Shown here in pieces: positions 1 to 10,379 of a DNA stretch of 64,000 nucleotides; position 1 is the stretch's first letter, and every line of letters starts with the position of its first letter. This DNA is from an uncultured Kiloniellaceae bacterium (GTDB taxonomy: Bacteria; Pseudomonadota; Alphaproteobacteria; Kiloniellales; Kiloniellaceae). The stretch spans positions 1,054,001 to 1,118,000 of the forward strand of contig CANLSF010000001.1 in the NCBI GenBank assembly GCA_947493695.1, given 5' to 3'. The notes below the pieces were generated by a model, which did no database searches, was not told the origin of the DNA, and was given only the letters and a program-made list of their open reading frames with translations. The position numbers and the translations under genes are program-made.

Positions 1-264
1 AATGCTGACCCAGATCGTGATCATGATCACCAGGACAGAGATCGCATTCATCGGAAGGCGCTTGGGTTCGCGCGATAAGACCGTGCCCACAATCGTTAAA
101 AGGGCCACTGCAAGTGCGAAGGGAAGACTATAGGCAAATCCCCAGGTCAGACGATGCGGGTTCATGTAAGAAAGCCAGCACCACATAGTGATGCCGACAT
201 AAGGCCGCATAAGGATGACCGGGAAGGTCGCCAGTATGTTGAGGGTTATGAAAAGATCCCGCAT
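1..264 (-). CDS. Partial putative O-glycosylation ligase / O-antigen polymerase-like membrane protein, exosortase A-associated (runs off left edge)
   Basis: Manual minus-strand translation MRDLFITLNILATFPVILMRPYVGITMWCWLSYMNPHRLTWGFAYSLPFALAVALLTIVGTVLSREPKRLPMNAISVLVIMITIWVSI, open to base 1; resembles the N-terminus of XrtA-associated O-ligases. Confidence 0.72.
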   Translation of the reverse strand, partial: MRDLFITLNILATFPVILMRPYVGITMWCWLSYMNPHRLTWGFAYSLPFALAVALLTIVGTVLSREPKRLPMNAISVLVIMITIWVSI

Positions 265-649
265 TGCGGCGCGAACTACCTTTTGTTCGTCAGGAGTTTA
301 GCTCAAAGACAAAATTTAATCAGGACAATAAGACACAACTGCTTGACGGACCATAAATATCGCTCTTGTTATTCTGGAGCAACGAAAGCCTACATACGAT
401 ATGCTGTTTCTATCCTACAAACGCGCTGATATGGAAGCGCGAAAGGCTGAATCAATTTAATTGTTTGTGGGCTGTTCCGATGTGTTAAACAGATTTGTAA
501 TTGCATCAATGCTAATTAGGGCTGAAGCGGTCGTATGCCGTCGCTGACGGAATACTGTGCGCAGACCGGTAATCATCGCGGGTGTTTTTTGATTAACCCG
601 CCGATCTGTCGTTTGACCAACCCAGAATAGAAGCCGAGGAAAAGAGAAA

Positions 650-880
650 GTGGCTTTTTTACAGAGCTTGATGAACGCAGGATTACTTCTCTCGGCGATA
701 GGCCTTGTTGGGGTGCTCATTCACTGGACGATCAAAAACGATGGCAGCAAGTCGATCAAAGATCAGACAGGTCTCTTTAAGATGAGGGATTATGAAGCCG
801 AGCAGCAGCAGGCTACCGAACAGAAGCTTCGGACCGTTGAGAACAGGATGCGGGATCAGGAATTCCGCAGCCGGCAGTAA
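650..880 (+). CDS. Small hypothetical membrane protein (one predicted TM helix)
   Basis: 76-aa ORF with hydrophobic N-terminus and charged C-terminus; no recognised family. Confidence 0.4.
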   Translation: MAFLQSLMNAGLLLSAIGLVGVLIHWTIKNDGSKSIKDQTGLFKMRDYEAEQQQATEQKLRTVENRMRDQEFRSRQ

Positions 881-1021
881 CCTGAACACGCTCTGCATCA
901 TTTGAACGGTCGCTCTGATCATGAAATTTCTCATGCATACGAACCCGGGCTTCGCCGGCGCTGACCTGCGATGCAGGCAGACGGCAAAAAAAGTAAGCGG
1001 GCTTAAGAAAAGTATCTGGCG

Positions 1022-2029
1022 ATGCGCGTAGCAGCAGTAATTCCGTGTTTTAAGGTCAAGAACTTCGTCCTGGATGTGCTGGCAGCCATCGGAGATGAGG
1101 TCGATGCAATTTACGCGATTGACGACTGCTGTCCGGAAGGATCGGGTGCGTTTATCGAGGAAAACTGCTCTGATCCGCGCCTTAAAGTGCACCGGCACGA
1201 GAAGAACAAGGGCGTCGGCGGTGCAATTATGACCGGATACGGCCTTGCGCTGGCTGATGGTATGGACATCATCGTCAAGATCGATGGCGATGGGCAGATG
1301 GACCCGACTCTGGTCCCTGAATTGATTCGCCCGATTGTCAATCTCGAGGCGGACTACGTTAAGGGAAACCGGTTTTTCTCGCTCTATGACGTTCAATCCA
1401 TGCCGTCGGTACGCCTCTTCGGGAATGCCGTTTTAAGCTTCATGACAAAGTTTTCGAGTGGTTACTGGCGTATTTTCGATCCGACAAACGGCTTTACCGC
1501 GATTAGCGCGATCTCGGCCAAGCGCTTGAATTTCGATAATATTTCCGAGCGCTATTTTTTCGAGACCGACATGCTGATCAATCTTGGCGGTATCCGCGCC
1601 GTTGTTCAGGATTTTCCTATGCAGGCGGTTTACGCTGACGAGGAAAGCAATCTCAAGATCAGCGATATCGCGTTCAGTTTTTTGATCAAGCATATCAAGG
1701 CTTCAATCCGCAGGATCTTCTACACCTATTTCCTGCGGGATTTCTCAGTTGCTTCCGTGAATCTCTTTTTCAGTATTCTGTTCGGCCTTTTCGGCTCGAT
1801 TTTCGGTGGTCTCGAATGGTCTCACTCCATTGAAACGGGCATTCCGGCCTCCACCGGTACGGTGATGATTGCGGTTCTGCCGATTATTCTCAGCGTACAA
1901 TTCTTCATCGCGTTTCTGTCCCATGACATCGGGAACGAGCCGAGAATCCCGCTTATCAAAACAAAGTTTGATCAGCGAAGGGTTGTGAAGGCATTGGAGC
2001 GCTCCAGCATATCCGAGCGGGCCGGCTAA
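1022..2029 (+). CDS. Glycosyltransferase family 2 (dolichol-phosphate mannosyltransferase-like)
   Basis: MRVAAVIPCFKVKNFVLDVLAAIGDEVDAIYAIDDCCPEGSG...VKIDGDGQMDP plus C-terminal TM segments. Confidence 0.88.
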   Translation: MRVAAVIPCFKVKNFVLDVLAAIGDEVDAIYAIDDCCPEGSGAFIEENCSDPRLKVHRHEKNKGVGGAIMTGYGLALADGMDIIVKIDGDGQMDPTLVPELIRPIVNLEADYVKGNRFFSLYDVQSMPSVRLFGNAVLSFMTKFSSGYWRIFDPTNGFTAISAISAKRLNFDNISERYFFETDMLINLGGIRAVVQDFPMQAVYADEESNLKISDIAFSFLIKHIKASIRRIFYTYFLRDFSVASVNLFFSILFGLFGSIFGGLEWSHSIETGIPASTGTVMIAVLPIILSVQFFIAFLSHDIGNEPRIPLIKTKFDQRRVVKALERSSISERAG

Positions 2030-2030
2030 G

Positions 2031-2459
2031 ATGCCAGATGCTGCTTTTATCAAACAGACGGTACTCTATGTCGCTGTCGGCGGATTTGTGTATCTGGTCG
2101 ACCTAGGGAGTTTCGGCGCTGTTATTTGGGTATGGCCAGACCAGCATCTTGCAGGCAACACCCTGGCAAAGATCGCCGGCGCCGCAACAGGGTTTGTCCT
2201 GCATAAGTATTTGACCTTCGCGGGGGATCAGAGCGACCCGGTTCGCAAGCAGGCGGTTCGCTATGTCGCTCTGCTGACCGCGAACATCATCGGGGCAAAC
2301 CTTGTCCTCTATATTTTTATCGATCTTCTGGTGCTTCCAACCTTTCCGGCGAAGATCGCTGTCGATGCGCTCGTTATCGTGTCCAGCTTTTTCATCAGCC
2401 GTCACCTCGTCTTCAGAAAAACCAAGAAGCAACCAGGGTCCGAAGAGGTCATGGAATGA
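2031..2459 (+). CDS. GtrA family membrane protein
   Basis: Small four-TM protein directly after the GT2; GtrA-like pattern (VGGFVYLVDLG...LHKYLTF...RHLVFR). Confidence 0.8.
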   Translation: MPDAAFIKQTVLYVAVGGFVYLVDLGSFGAVIWVWPDQHLAGNTLAKIAGAATGFVLHKYLTFAGDQSDPVRKQAVRYVALLTANIIGANLVLYIFIDLLVLPTFPAKIAVDALVIVSSFFISRHLVFRKTKKQPGSEEVME

Positions 2460-3970
2460 ACGTCTCAGCTCTTGCCGTGTCAGCCCGAACACTCGTCGGG
2501 TTGTCTCTGGTCGTCTTTATAGCGCTCGTGACCTATGCCTGGGTCGGATATCTGGGGTCGGACGACGTAACCTATGCCGATGGGGCTTACGGCTGGCTGG
2601 AGTCGTTTCCTTATGTCGGCGGGCACGGCACGGTCCGTTATACCATTACCGTACCGATGGCATTGTCATTCCTCGCTTTGGGTGAAAGCGAGTTTGCCAT
2701 GGCCTTACCCACCCTTCTCTATGGGTTAGGTCTTATCGCGATACTTGTTCTGATGCTCCATCGCGTGCTGGGCACTGCACCGGCTGCCTTTGCAGCCCTT
2801 GTTTTGATCACAAGTCCGGTGCTCGTCACCTGGGTCAGCATTGCGTCAGTCGATATCATCGAGGCCTTCTTTATCTTTGCGTCCCTGTTTTTTTTCTGGT
2901 CTGCGGGCAAGCAAAGCGGCCAATGGCGGTATCTTTTTGCGGCAGGTCTTCTCGCGGGGCTCGGATTTCTGACCCGGGAGACCAGCGTCTTCCTGCTGGC
3001 CTTCTACGGGATCGCATTTCTCACGGGTTATGGCATTCATCGGCTTGGTCACTTTGTCATGGCGGCGGGCTTCTTCACGGTTTGGCTGGCCGAGGTCGCC
3101 TATTTCTTTGTTATGACCGGCGATCCCCTCTACCGGATCAATATCTCGCTCAACCACGACAGCACTATTGACCGCTCGATCGATGTTGCGGGCAATGTCA
3201 TTGCCCATCCACTGATCGACCCCTTGCTGGTGATGCTTGCAAACCAGGAGTTTGCGGTGCTTTTCTGGGTCGTCGTCCCCGCCAGTCTCTGGTTGCTGCT
3301 CAGCAAAAACGTTTCGCCGGAGATTCGACGTATCACACTGCTTTTTGGTGGTGTGGGCCTGGTCTGGATGCTGTGCGTCGGGGCTGTACAGAGTCTGTTG
3401 CCGCTGAATCCCCGATACTTCTTGATCTCTGCAATCTGCGCCAGCGTGATTGTCGGACTGGCGGTTTCGGAGTCGATCCGCCTGCGGCGAGTTAAGCTCG
3501 CGATGATGCTCCTGCTTCTGGTCGTGTCCGGTAATCTCGCCGGGATCTACGTCGAAAACCGGAACCATATGTTTGGTGAGCGCATATTGACGGCTGCGAT
3601 TGATCGCTATCCGGGCGACATTTATACCGACCCGCTTACCCATCGCCGCGCCGAGCTTTTGCTCAAATGGAGCGGCGAAGCCGAACGTATTAAGACGGAG
3701 GCGCCACCTCCCGGAAGCCTCTACGTCTATAACAGTCTGCGTACAGAGTCCCTGGGCGGCTGGGTTCCTCCTGATGCGGTAAAAGACTACGAACCGCAGA
3801 ATTCCTGGGAACTGCTTGAGACCGTAACCCCTGAGTCGAAACTGGCGGGAACGATTATCAGAGCGATCGGCCTGGAGCACTTTCTGCCCGGGAAACTGAA
3901 AAATGCACTCTTCGAAGGTCATCCTGGCGTTAAGCTTTACCGGCTGCCTCCTCAAGCTGAGGCTAGCTGA
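2456..3970 (+). CDS. Polytopic glycosyltransferase (family 39 / ArnT-like)
   Basis: Multi-TM protein, early DD motif (GSDDVTYADGAYGW), 4-bp ATGA overlap with GtrA. Confidence 0.75.
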   Translation: MNVSALAVSARTLVGLSLVVFIALVTYAWVGYLGSDDVTYADGAYGWLESFPYVGGHGTVRYTITVPMALSFLALGESEFAMALPTLLYGLGLIAILVLMLHRVLGTAPAAFAALVLITSPVLVTWVSIASVDIIEAFFIFASLFFFWSAGKQSGQWRYLFAAGLLAGLGFLTRETSVFLLAFYGIAFLTGYGIHRLGHFVMAAGFFTVWLAEVAYFFVMTGDPLYRINISLNHDSTIDRSIDVAGNVIAHPLIDPLLVMLANQEFAVLFWVVVPASLWLLLSKNVSPEIRRITLLFGGVGLVWMLCVGAVQSLLPLNPRYFLISAICASVIVGLAVSESIRLRRVKLAMMLLLLVVSGNLAGIYVENRNHMFGERILTAAIDRYPGDIYTDPLTHRRAELLLKWSGEAERIKTEAPPPGSLYVYNSLRTESLGGWVPPDAVKDYEPQNSWELLETVTPESKLAGTIIRAIGLEHFLPGKLKNALFEGHPGVKLYRLPPQAEAS

Positions 3971-4184
3971 TGTTGCTTTATCTCTTACGGCGCGAGACAG
4001 AGCGCCGGGGCCGCGAAGTTGGTGGATTTATGAGGAAAGCATGGTTAAATCTTAACAGATTTGACCGTATAAGCAGGCTCGGCGTGCTGAACGATCCTAT
4101 TTTTCAAGGACTTTCAGCGCACTACGTCTTTACCAGCGAAGAGGTTGGGTGTAAAACCCACTGTAGAAACTTGAGGGGGTCCAG

Positions 4185-4820
4185 ATGCTTCTTAATCCGT
4201 TGGGTGTGAAAAAGGCTTTTACTGCCTTAATGGTGGGAGCCGGGATGCTCCTTGTCGGCTGTTCCAGTGACAAGGCGGATTTGCCGGCTGCAAAGTTAGG
4301 TGCTGATTCCGTGGCACCGATGTACCAGATTGGTGCGGGCGACAACTTGAACATTTTTGTCTGGCGTAATGCAGAGCTGACGATCTCAGTTCCCGTGCGC
4401 CCGGACGGTCGTATTTCGGTGCCTCTGATGGAGGACCTGGATGCTGCCAACAAAACGCCAAGTGAACTGGCGCGTGAGATCGAGGAAAAGCTCGCGGTCT
4501 TCGTACAGGATCCGATCGTCACCATTATCGTGACGGGATTTGTCGGTCCCTTCACGCAGCAGGTGCGCGTTCTTGGCGAAGCGGCTCAACCGCAGGCCAT
4601 TCCTTTCCGCGCCAACATGACGGCTCTTGATGTGATGATCTCGGTGGGCGGACTGACACAGTTTGCCGACGGGAACGACGCAACGATCGTGCGGTTGGTT
4701 GACGATGAGCAGAAGGAATTCCGGGTTCGCCTGGATGACCTGATCAAAGACGGTGATATCACGGCCAATGTCGCGATTCTGCCGGGTGATGTGCTGATCG
4801 TGCCGGAAAGCGTATTCTAG
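4185..4820 (+). CDS. Polysaccharide export lipoprotein (Wza/OPX type, XrtA-associated)
   Basis: Lipobox LVGC; YQIGAGDNLNIFVWRNAELTISVPVRPDGRISVPLMEDL poly_export signature. Confidence 0.9.
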   Translation: MLLNPLGVKKAFTALMVGAGMLLVGCSSDKADLPAAKLGADSVAPMYQIGAGDNLNIFVWRNAELTISVPVRPDGRISVPLMEDLDAANKTPSELAREIEEKLAVFVQDPIVTIIVTGFVGPFTQQVRVLGEAAQPQAIPFRANMTALDVMISVGGLTQFADGNDATIVRLVDDEQKEFRVRLDDLIKDGDITANVAILPGDVLIVPESVF

Positions 4821-4844
4821 GTTAAGTACGCGTTTTACATGTTT

Positions 4845-4872
4845 ATGAGGGGTGCCCAGCGGTGCCCCTCAT
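4845..4872 (+). terminator. Stem-loop downstream of polysaccharide export gene
   Basis: ATGAGGGG-(12 nt)-CCCCTCAT inverted repeat shortly after stop; only a weak T-run. Confidence 0.4.
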
Positions 4873-5401
4873 GTGTTTTGAGGGCACCCTGATGGGATAA
4901 ATGAGGTCTCTTGAAGGTCTCGAATCTGCAGGTTAGCCTTGGTTTTTTACGATGGTTTTCATGATTCTGAGTTAAGCTGATCGAAAAAACACTCGATTTT
5001 CTATACACCAAAGAGCTAAAACACGTATACGAACGTTATGATTGGTGCAGGTAGAATTAAGCAGGCAGCTGCCCCTGGTATAAAGAAGCCCAGTGTGCAG
5101 GCCGTTCGCGGCAATTTATTGCGTCTGTAAACGGAGTTTTGTCATCGTTGTGCCACAATTGGGACGTAACTGACCTGGAAAGCAGGAAGGCTATGATGTT
5201 GGTTTGTTGCCTCAGCGGCGCTTGACTCTCAGGTCGTCGAAGGTAAGAAGCTGACAAAAATCATCTTCTTGTCAGGAATTGTTAATATTAAATCTTTAAA
5301 CAAATCGGATCGAAAATGCGTCTATTGCTAAGCTCCAGATTGCAGATTGATGCCGTGTTGTACGAGATTAAGACGGACTTGAAGGGCGGTCGAACGTCGA
5401 G

Positions 5402-7054
5402 ATGAACGACATCTACGCACAGTTTATATTCTATTGTAACGCGGTATGGCAGCGTCGCTGGTATGCGATGATCACCGCGTGGATGGTTTGTATCGGCGGT
5501 TGGTTCTATGTCGCCACAATCCCCGACGTTTATGTTTCTTCCGGCAGATTGTATGTCGATACGGCGAGTATGTTGCGGCCACTGCTGCAAGGTCTGGCGG
5601 TTGACACCAACATCCGATCCGAAATCCAGATCATGCAGCAGACGCTGCTGAGTAGGCCGAATCTGCAGAAGGTCGCGCGGATGACCGACCTGGATATCAC
5701 GGCAACGACGCCTGATCAGATGGAACGCCTGCTCACGCGCCTGGACGACAAGACTACGGTCTCGGCGAATGGTGGAAATCTCTTCAAAGTCAGCTTTGAA
5801 GATGGGGATCCTGTTCGTGCCCGAGATGTTGTTGACGCACTGCTGACGATCTTCGTCGAAGGCAATCTTGGCCAGAGCAGGAACGACATGGATGAGGCCC
5901 AGCGCTTCATCACAAAGCAGATCAAGGATTACGAGCGCCAACTCGAGCAGGCTGAGCAGCGGCTCGCCAATTTCAGACAGCAGAACTTTGACGTTTTGCC
6001 CGGTGCCGCCGGTTACCACGGTCGTGTCGAGCGCGCCGAAAGCGCATTGGTCGCGGCCGAGAACGCCCTGAACAGTGCGGTGACCCAGGAAGCCGGTTTG
6101 AAGAGAGAACTGGCGTCGGTGCCTGAACTGATCGGCGGAGTTTCGAATATAGGTGTCGGGTCAGGACCTCCTTCAGACACCACGCTCCGTATTATCGAAA
6201 TCGAGGCGCAGGTGGCGGAGCTTTTGACCCGCTTTACCGAAAAGCATCCTGACGTCGTTATCGCACAGCGCCGACTCAAGGCTCTGGAAGCAAAGAACGA
6301 GCGCGAGCTGGAAGCAGCGTTGCAGAATGAATTGACTCTCGGAGAGGAAGAGGTCAGCGAAAGTGGCGTTCCGAACCCGCTGCACACGCAATTGCAACTT
6401 CGTCTCATCGAGCAGCAGTCGATTATCCAGATCAATCAGCGTCGTGTCGATCAGATCAAAGGTCAGATCGATGAACTGGAGAGACTGCGTTCCAACGTTC
6501 CCGCAGTTGAAGCTGAACTCAAGAAGTTGAACCGTGATTACGGGATCATCAAAACGAACTATGACGAGCTGCTGAAGCGCCGCGAGTCAGCCCGGATTTC
6601 GCAAGATCGTGAAGTGAGCGCAGAACCGGTTCAGTTCCGTGTTGTCGATCCGCCGGAAATCCCGGCCCTGCCCGATGGGCCCAATCGGGGGTTGTTTCTG
6701 ACGGTGGTGCTTATTGCCGGTCTTGGTGCCGGAGTCGGTCTCTCCTGGGTCATGATCTTCATCCAGGATACCTTCCATGACGCTTCGAACCTTGGCGCTG
6801 CCTTTGCCATACCCGTTTTGGGCACGGTAACGGCGGTCCAGGATCTGACAAAGAGAGGTTGGGGACTCTCGAAATTGGCGGGAACGGCGGTCGTGTTGGT
6901 TGCCATGTTCGGGGCGTACGGATCTTTGATGCGTATCGAGCAACAGGTCGGATTGAGTAATCTGGACATTGTGCAACAGGGGGCAGGTATTCCTGCGGCA
7001 GTCAGCGAGACGATTTCCACCAAGATTGTTCCGTTAATTTTCGGCGGCAGTTGA
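5402..7054 (+). CDS. XrtA-associated chain length determinant protein (Wzz/GumC-like)
   Basis: Two terminal TM segments, coiled-coil centre, Wzz-like N-terminus (YATIPDVYVSSGRLYVDTASMLRPLLQGLAV). Confidence 0.88.
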   Translation: MNDIYAQFIFYCNAVWQRRWYAMITAWMVCIGGWFYVATIPDVYVSSGRLYVDTASMLRPLLQGLAVDTNIRSEIQIMQQTLLSRPNLQKVARMTDLDITATTPDQMERLLTRLDDKTTVSANGGNLFKVSFEDGDPVRARDVVDALLTIFVEGNLGQSRNDMDEAQRFITKQIKDYERQLEQAEQRLANFRQQNFDVLPGAAGYHGRVERAESALVAAENALNSAVTQEAGLKRELASVPELIGGVSNIGVGSGPPSDTTLRIIEIEAQVAELLTRFTEKHPDVVIAQRRLKALEAKNERELEAALQNELTLGEEEVSESGVPNPLHTQLQLRLIEQQSIIQINQRRVDQIKGQIDELERLRSNVPAVEAELKKLNRDYGIIKTNYDELLKRRESARISQDREVSAEPVQFRVVDPPEIPALPDGPNRGLFLTVVLIAGLGAGVGLSWVMIFIQDTFHDASNLGAAFAIPVLGTVTAVQDLTKRGWGLSKLAGTAVVLVAMFGAYGSLMRIEQQVGLSNLDIVQQGAGIPAAVSETISTKIVPLIFGGS

Positions 7055-7081
7055 GGTTTTGAGATGAAGGGTTACTGAGTT

Positions 7082-8176
7082 ATGGATCGTCCAGATGGCG
7101 GCACGTCTAAAGCCAAGGCGCGTGGAGGCTCTTCGCTGGTCGAAAAGGCTGCTGCGAAGCTAGGTTCTTCCTCTCTGCATCAGAATTTTCCACCTGTTGA
7201 AACTGTGCTTTCGTCGGTTGAGGCTGCACAACCAACAACGGCGCCGCAAGCTGTACCCGCACCGCAACCTGCGCCGGCTGCGCCTGTCCAGACTGCACCT
7301 GCTCAGGCCGCGCCGGTACAGACAGCGCCTATCCAGCCCCCGCATGCCCAGCCCGCGCCGGTTCAACCTGCGCCCGCGCCAGCAGCGGCGGCGGGTGTGC
7401 CGCAACAAACCTCGCCGGGGCGCGGTCGACCTGACGTCATGATTGACTTCGACCGCTTGCGGCACGAAGGAATTCTGACCCCAGATCGCGGGCGCTCTCT
7501 GACCACCGAAGAATTTCGAATTGTCAAAAACTCGGTGTTGCGTAACCGCTGGCAGGAAAACAGCAACCTGCACAATCTGATCATGGTCACTTCCGCCGTG
7601 CCCGGCGAAGGCAAGACTTTCACCGCAATCAATCTTGCGATGAGTATCTCGACCGAAAAAGATCTGACGGTTCTGTTGATTGATGGCGATCTCTCCCGCC
7701 CCAGCATCGTGAAGCGCCTGGGTATTACGGCTCAAAAAGGCCTATTGGATCTGCTTGAAGACCCATCGCTCGATGTGGGCGATGTCATTCTGCGGACCAA
7801 TGTGGAATCACTCTCGATCATTCCGGCGGGAAAACCGAACCACATGTCGACAGAGCTTCTTGCCAGTACGCGCATGAAGCGCCTTGTCGAGGAAATCTCC
7901 AAGCGTTATCCGGACCGGATCATCGTGTTTGATGCCCCGCCGGTGTTGGCGACAACCGAGTCTTCGATCCTGGCGCGCCATGCCGATCAGATCGTTTTCG
8001 TGGTTGAAGCGGAAGGCACCCGCAGGTCTGCCGTGAAATCGGCTCTGGATCTTATTAGCAGCTGTCCCAATATAGGATTGATCCTGAACAAGGCGCGTCC
8101 GCAGTTCGGCGCGACCCAGTTCGGTTCATACTACGGCGGATACTATGGTTATGGCGATACGACCGATAACGTATAA
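7082..8176 (+). CDS. XrtA-associated bacterial tyrosine autokinase (CpsD/CapB-like)
   Basis: Walker A SAVPGEGKTFTAINLA, Walker A' VLLIDGDLSRPS, C-terminal tyrosine cluster GSYYGGYYGYG; P/A/Q-rich linker. Confidence 0.9.
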   Translation: MDRPDGGTSKAKARGGSSLVEKAAAKLGSSSLHQNFPPVETVLSSVEAAQPTTAPQAVPAPQPAPAAPVQTAPAQAAPVQTAPIQPPHAQPAPVQPAPAPAAAAGVPQQTSPGRGRPDVMIDFDRLRHEGILTPDRGRSLTTEEFRIVKNSVLRNRWQENSNLHNLIMVTSAVPGEGKTFTAINLAMSISTEKDLTVLLIDGDLSRPSIVKRLGITAQKGLLDLLEDPSLDVGDVILRTNVESLSIIPAGKPNHMSTELLASTRMKRLVEEISKRYPDRIIVFDAPPVLATTESSILARHADQIVFVVEAEGTRRSAVKSALDLISSCPNIGLILNKARPQFGATQFGSYYGGYYGYGDTTDNV

Positions 8177-8250
8177 GCTTCACACACAAGCTGTTGCGTT
8201 AGTGGTTAAGTTTTGGACCGCTGCGCCACAAGAGGGTCCGACCTAAGGTT

Positions 8251-9234
8251 ATGTACACAGATTTCTACAATCTGACAGGGCTTCCGTTCCAGCTCACCCC
8301 GGACCACCGGTTCTTCTACACGAGTCAGCCTCACAAAAAGGCTGTCGCCTACGTCACTTACGGTCTGAGTAAGGGCGAAGGCTTTATCGTTATAACCGGT
8401 GAAGTGGGGGCAGGTAAAACCACCCTGATGGACTATTTCCTTTCATCGTTGGAAGGGCAGCGCCTGATCACGGCGCGGGTGGTAACAACTCAGATTGAGG
8501 CGGACAGCCTGTTGCGTCTGGTGGCCGCCTCTTTCGGTCTGTCCCAGGAAGGTGCGGACAAAGCAACGATCCTGAACAGGATCGAGGCTTTTCTGCTCGA
8601 ATGCCATCGCGACGGCAGTCGGCCACTCCTGATCATCGACGAAGTCCAGAGTCTCAAGCATTCCTCGCTCGAGGAACTCCGGATGCTCTCGAACTTTCAG
8701 AGCGAGCATAGGTCGCTGTTGCAAATCTATCTGGTCGGGCAGCCGGAGTTCCGTCGGACGCTGGCCAGCGCCAGTCTGGAGCAGCTTCGTCAGCGCGTGA
8801 TTGCGACCTACCATCTGCAGCCCCTGGACGTGGACGAAGTTCGATCCTATATCGAGCACCGCCTTATTCAGGTCGGCTGGCAGAACGATCCCAGGATCGA
8901 TGAGGCGGCCTATCCGATCATATATTCAGAAACAGCCGGGGTGCCGCGTCGGATTAATCTCCTGTGCGATCGCCTGCTACTGGCCAGCTATCTTGAAGAC
9001 CGGCATGAGATCTCGGCGACTGATGTCGAGGATGTGGTTCTTGATATGCGCAAGGAAGGCGCGGCCTTGCCTCCCATGACAATCGCCCGTGATGATCTCG
9101 GCGTTGTGCAGGCGCCTGAGGAAGCAACGATTGGGTCGAGCGGGATGGCCGGAGGCGTGCGGAGCGCGAATTCGGACCTTGACCAGCTTTTTCAACGTGT
9201 CTCGGCGCTGGAAAGCAGCCGCGGGAAGAATTAA
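8251..9234 (+). CDS. XrtA-associated ATPase (ExeA/GspA-like AAA)
   Basis: MYTDFYNLTGLPFQLTPDHRFFYTSQPHKKA...ITGEVGAGKTTLMDYFL...PLLIIDEVQ. Confidence 0.92.
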   Translation: MYTDFYNLTGLPFQLTPDHRFFYTSQPHKKAVAYVTYGLSKGEGFIVITGEVGAGKTTLMDYFLSSLEGQRLITARVVTTQIEADSLLRLVAASFGLSQEGADKATILNRIEAFLLECHRDGSRPLLIIDEVQSLKHSSLEELRMLSNFQSEHRSLLQIYLVGQPEFRRTLASASLEQLRQRVIATYHLQPLDVDEVRSYIEHRLIQVGWQNDPRIDEAAYPIIYSETAGVPRRINLLCDRLLLASYLEDRHEISATDVEDVVLDMRKEGAALPPMTIARDDLGVVQAPEEATIGSSGMAGGVRSANSDLDQLFQRVSALESSRGKN

Positions 9235-9458
9235 TCCAGACAGTTGGCGTCGGCGCCATGTGTCGATTTTTGGAACCGGCAGGTGTAATCGGTTGCGTAC
9301 TAGGGTGCGGACAGAGCCTGTCATGGAAATGGCTCGTACTTGAGCGGTAGGAAGAGACTGAGGCGCAGATTTACCGGGTTGGTAAAAGCCGATCAGTCTT
9401 GAGAGAGTTGAACTGGCCAGGCTCGCCATGGAGGCGGTTAATGCAGCAGTACAGGAAT

Positions 9459-10379
9459 ATGTCCGATACGCCGACAGATGGCGGCGTTGCGTCTGGCGCC
9501 CAGGCCGATAACGCTGTGGCGCCCGAACATCGCATAGTCAACGCCATGTCGGTTGATGTCGAAGACTACTTTCAGGTTTCCGCTTTTGCGGACCAGATCA
9601 CTCGTGCGGACTGGGATGATCACAGCTGCCGGGTTGAACGCAACAGCGACGCTATCTTGCAGATGTTTGCGGATCACAATGTAAAGGCGACCTTCTTCAC
9701 GCTTGGCTGGGTGGCGGAACGCTATCCGCAGCTGATCCGTCGCATGGTCGACGCGGGGCATGAGCTGGCCAGCCATGGCTACGAACACACCCGCGTACAT
9801 CATCAGACCGAAGACGAATTCCAGGCTGACGTTCATCGAACCAAGGCAATTCTTGAGGATGTGGGCGGTTGCGCCGTTACGGGTTATCGCGCCGCCAGCT
9901 TCTCGATCGACGAGCGGACACCTTGGGCTTTTGACGTGCTGCAACGCGAAGGGCACAGCTACAGCTCAAGTGTCTATCCGATCAACCACGATCTCTATGG
10001 TATGCCTTCAGCGCCTCGTTTCGCCTTCACGCCGTCAAAAAATCACGATCTCCTGGAAATCCCCGTGACGACCTGGACCATGGGCGGCAAAAAGTTTCCC
10101 TGTGGTGGTGGTGGGTACTTCCGTCTCCTGCCCTATTTTTACTCGCGCTGGGCCATGCGGCGGGTGAACCGGCAGGATGGCGAACCCTGTATGTTTTACT
10201 TCCACCCCTGGGAGATAGATCCCACGCAGCCAAGGGTTCCGGGGGCTTCGGCCAAGTCGAATTTCCGCCACTATACGAACCTGGGACGTATGGAGGCGCG
10301 TTTGCGCGTTGTCCTGAAGGACTTCTCGTGGGACCGCGTTGACCGGGTTTTCCTCGACCGACATCGACTGAGTGCGTGA
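9459..10379 (+). CDS. XrtA system polysaccharide deacetylase (NodB domain + DUF3473-like)
   Basis: NAMSVDVEDYFQVSAF, KATFFTLGWVAERYP, GHELASHGYEHTRV, FYFHPWEIDP; start chosen at MSDTPTDGG. Confidence 0.92.
   Translation: MSDTPTDGGVASGAQADNAVAPEHRIVNAMSVDVEDYFQVSAFADQITRADWDDHSCRVERNSDAILQMFADHNVKATFFTLGWVAERYPQLIRRMVDAGHELASHGYEHTRVHHQTEDEFQADVHRTKAILEDVGGCAVTGYRAASFSIDERTPWAFDVLQREGHSYSSSVYPINHDLYGMPSAPRFAFTPSKNHDLLEIPVTTWTMGGKKFPCGGGGYFRLLPYFYSRWAMRRVNRQDGEPCMFYFHPWEIDPTQPRVPGASAKSNFRHYTNLGRMEARLRVVLKDFSWDRVDRVFLDRHRLSA

Noticed and set aside
683-1396. 237-aa minus-strand ORF overlapping the GT2 gene (and many similar antisense ORFs in the track)
   Set aside because: Antisense shadow ORFs typical of high-GC coding DNA; the plus-strand products have clear family motifs while these do not.
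2846-3955. 369-aa minus-strand ORF opposite the GT39-like gene
   Set aside because: Low-complexity, charge-rich composition with no recognisable motif; opposite strand is a clear membrane glycosyltransferase.
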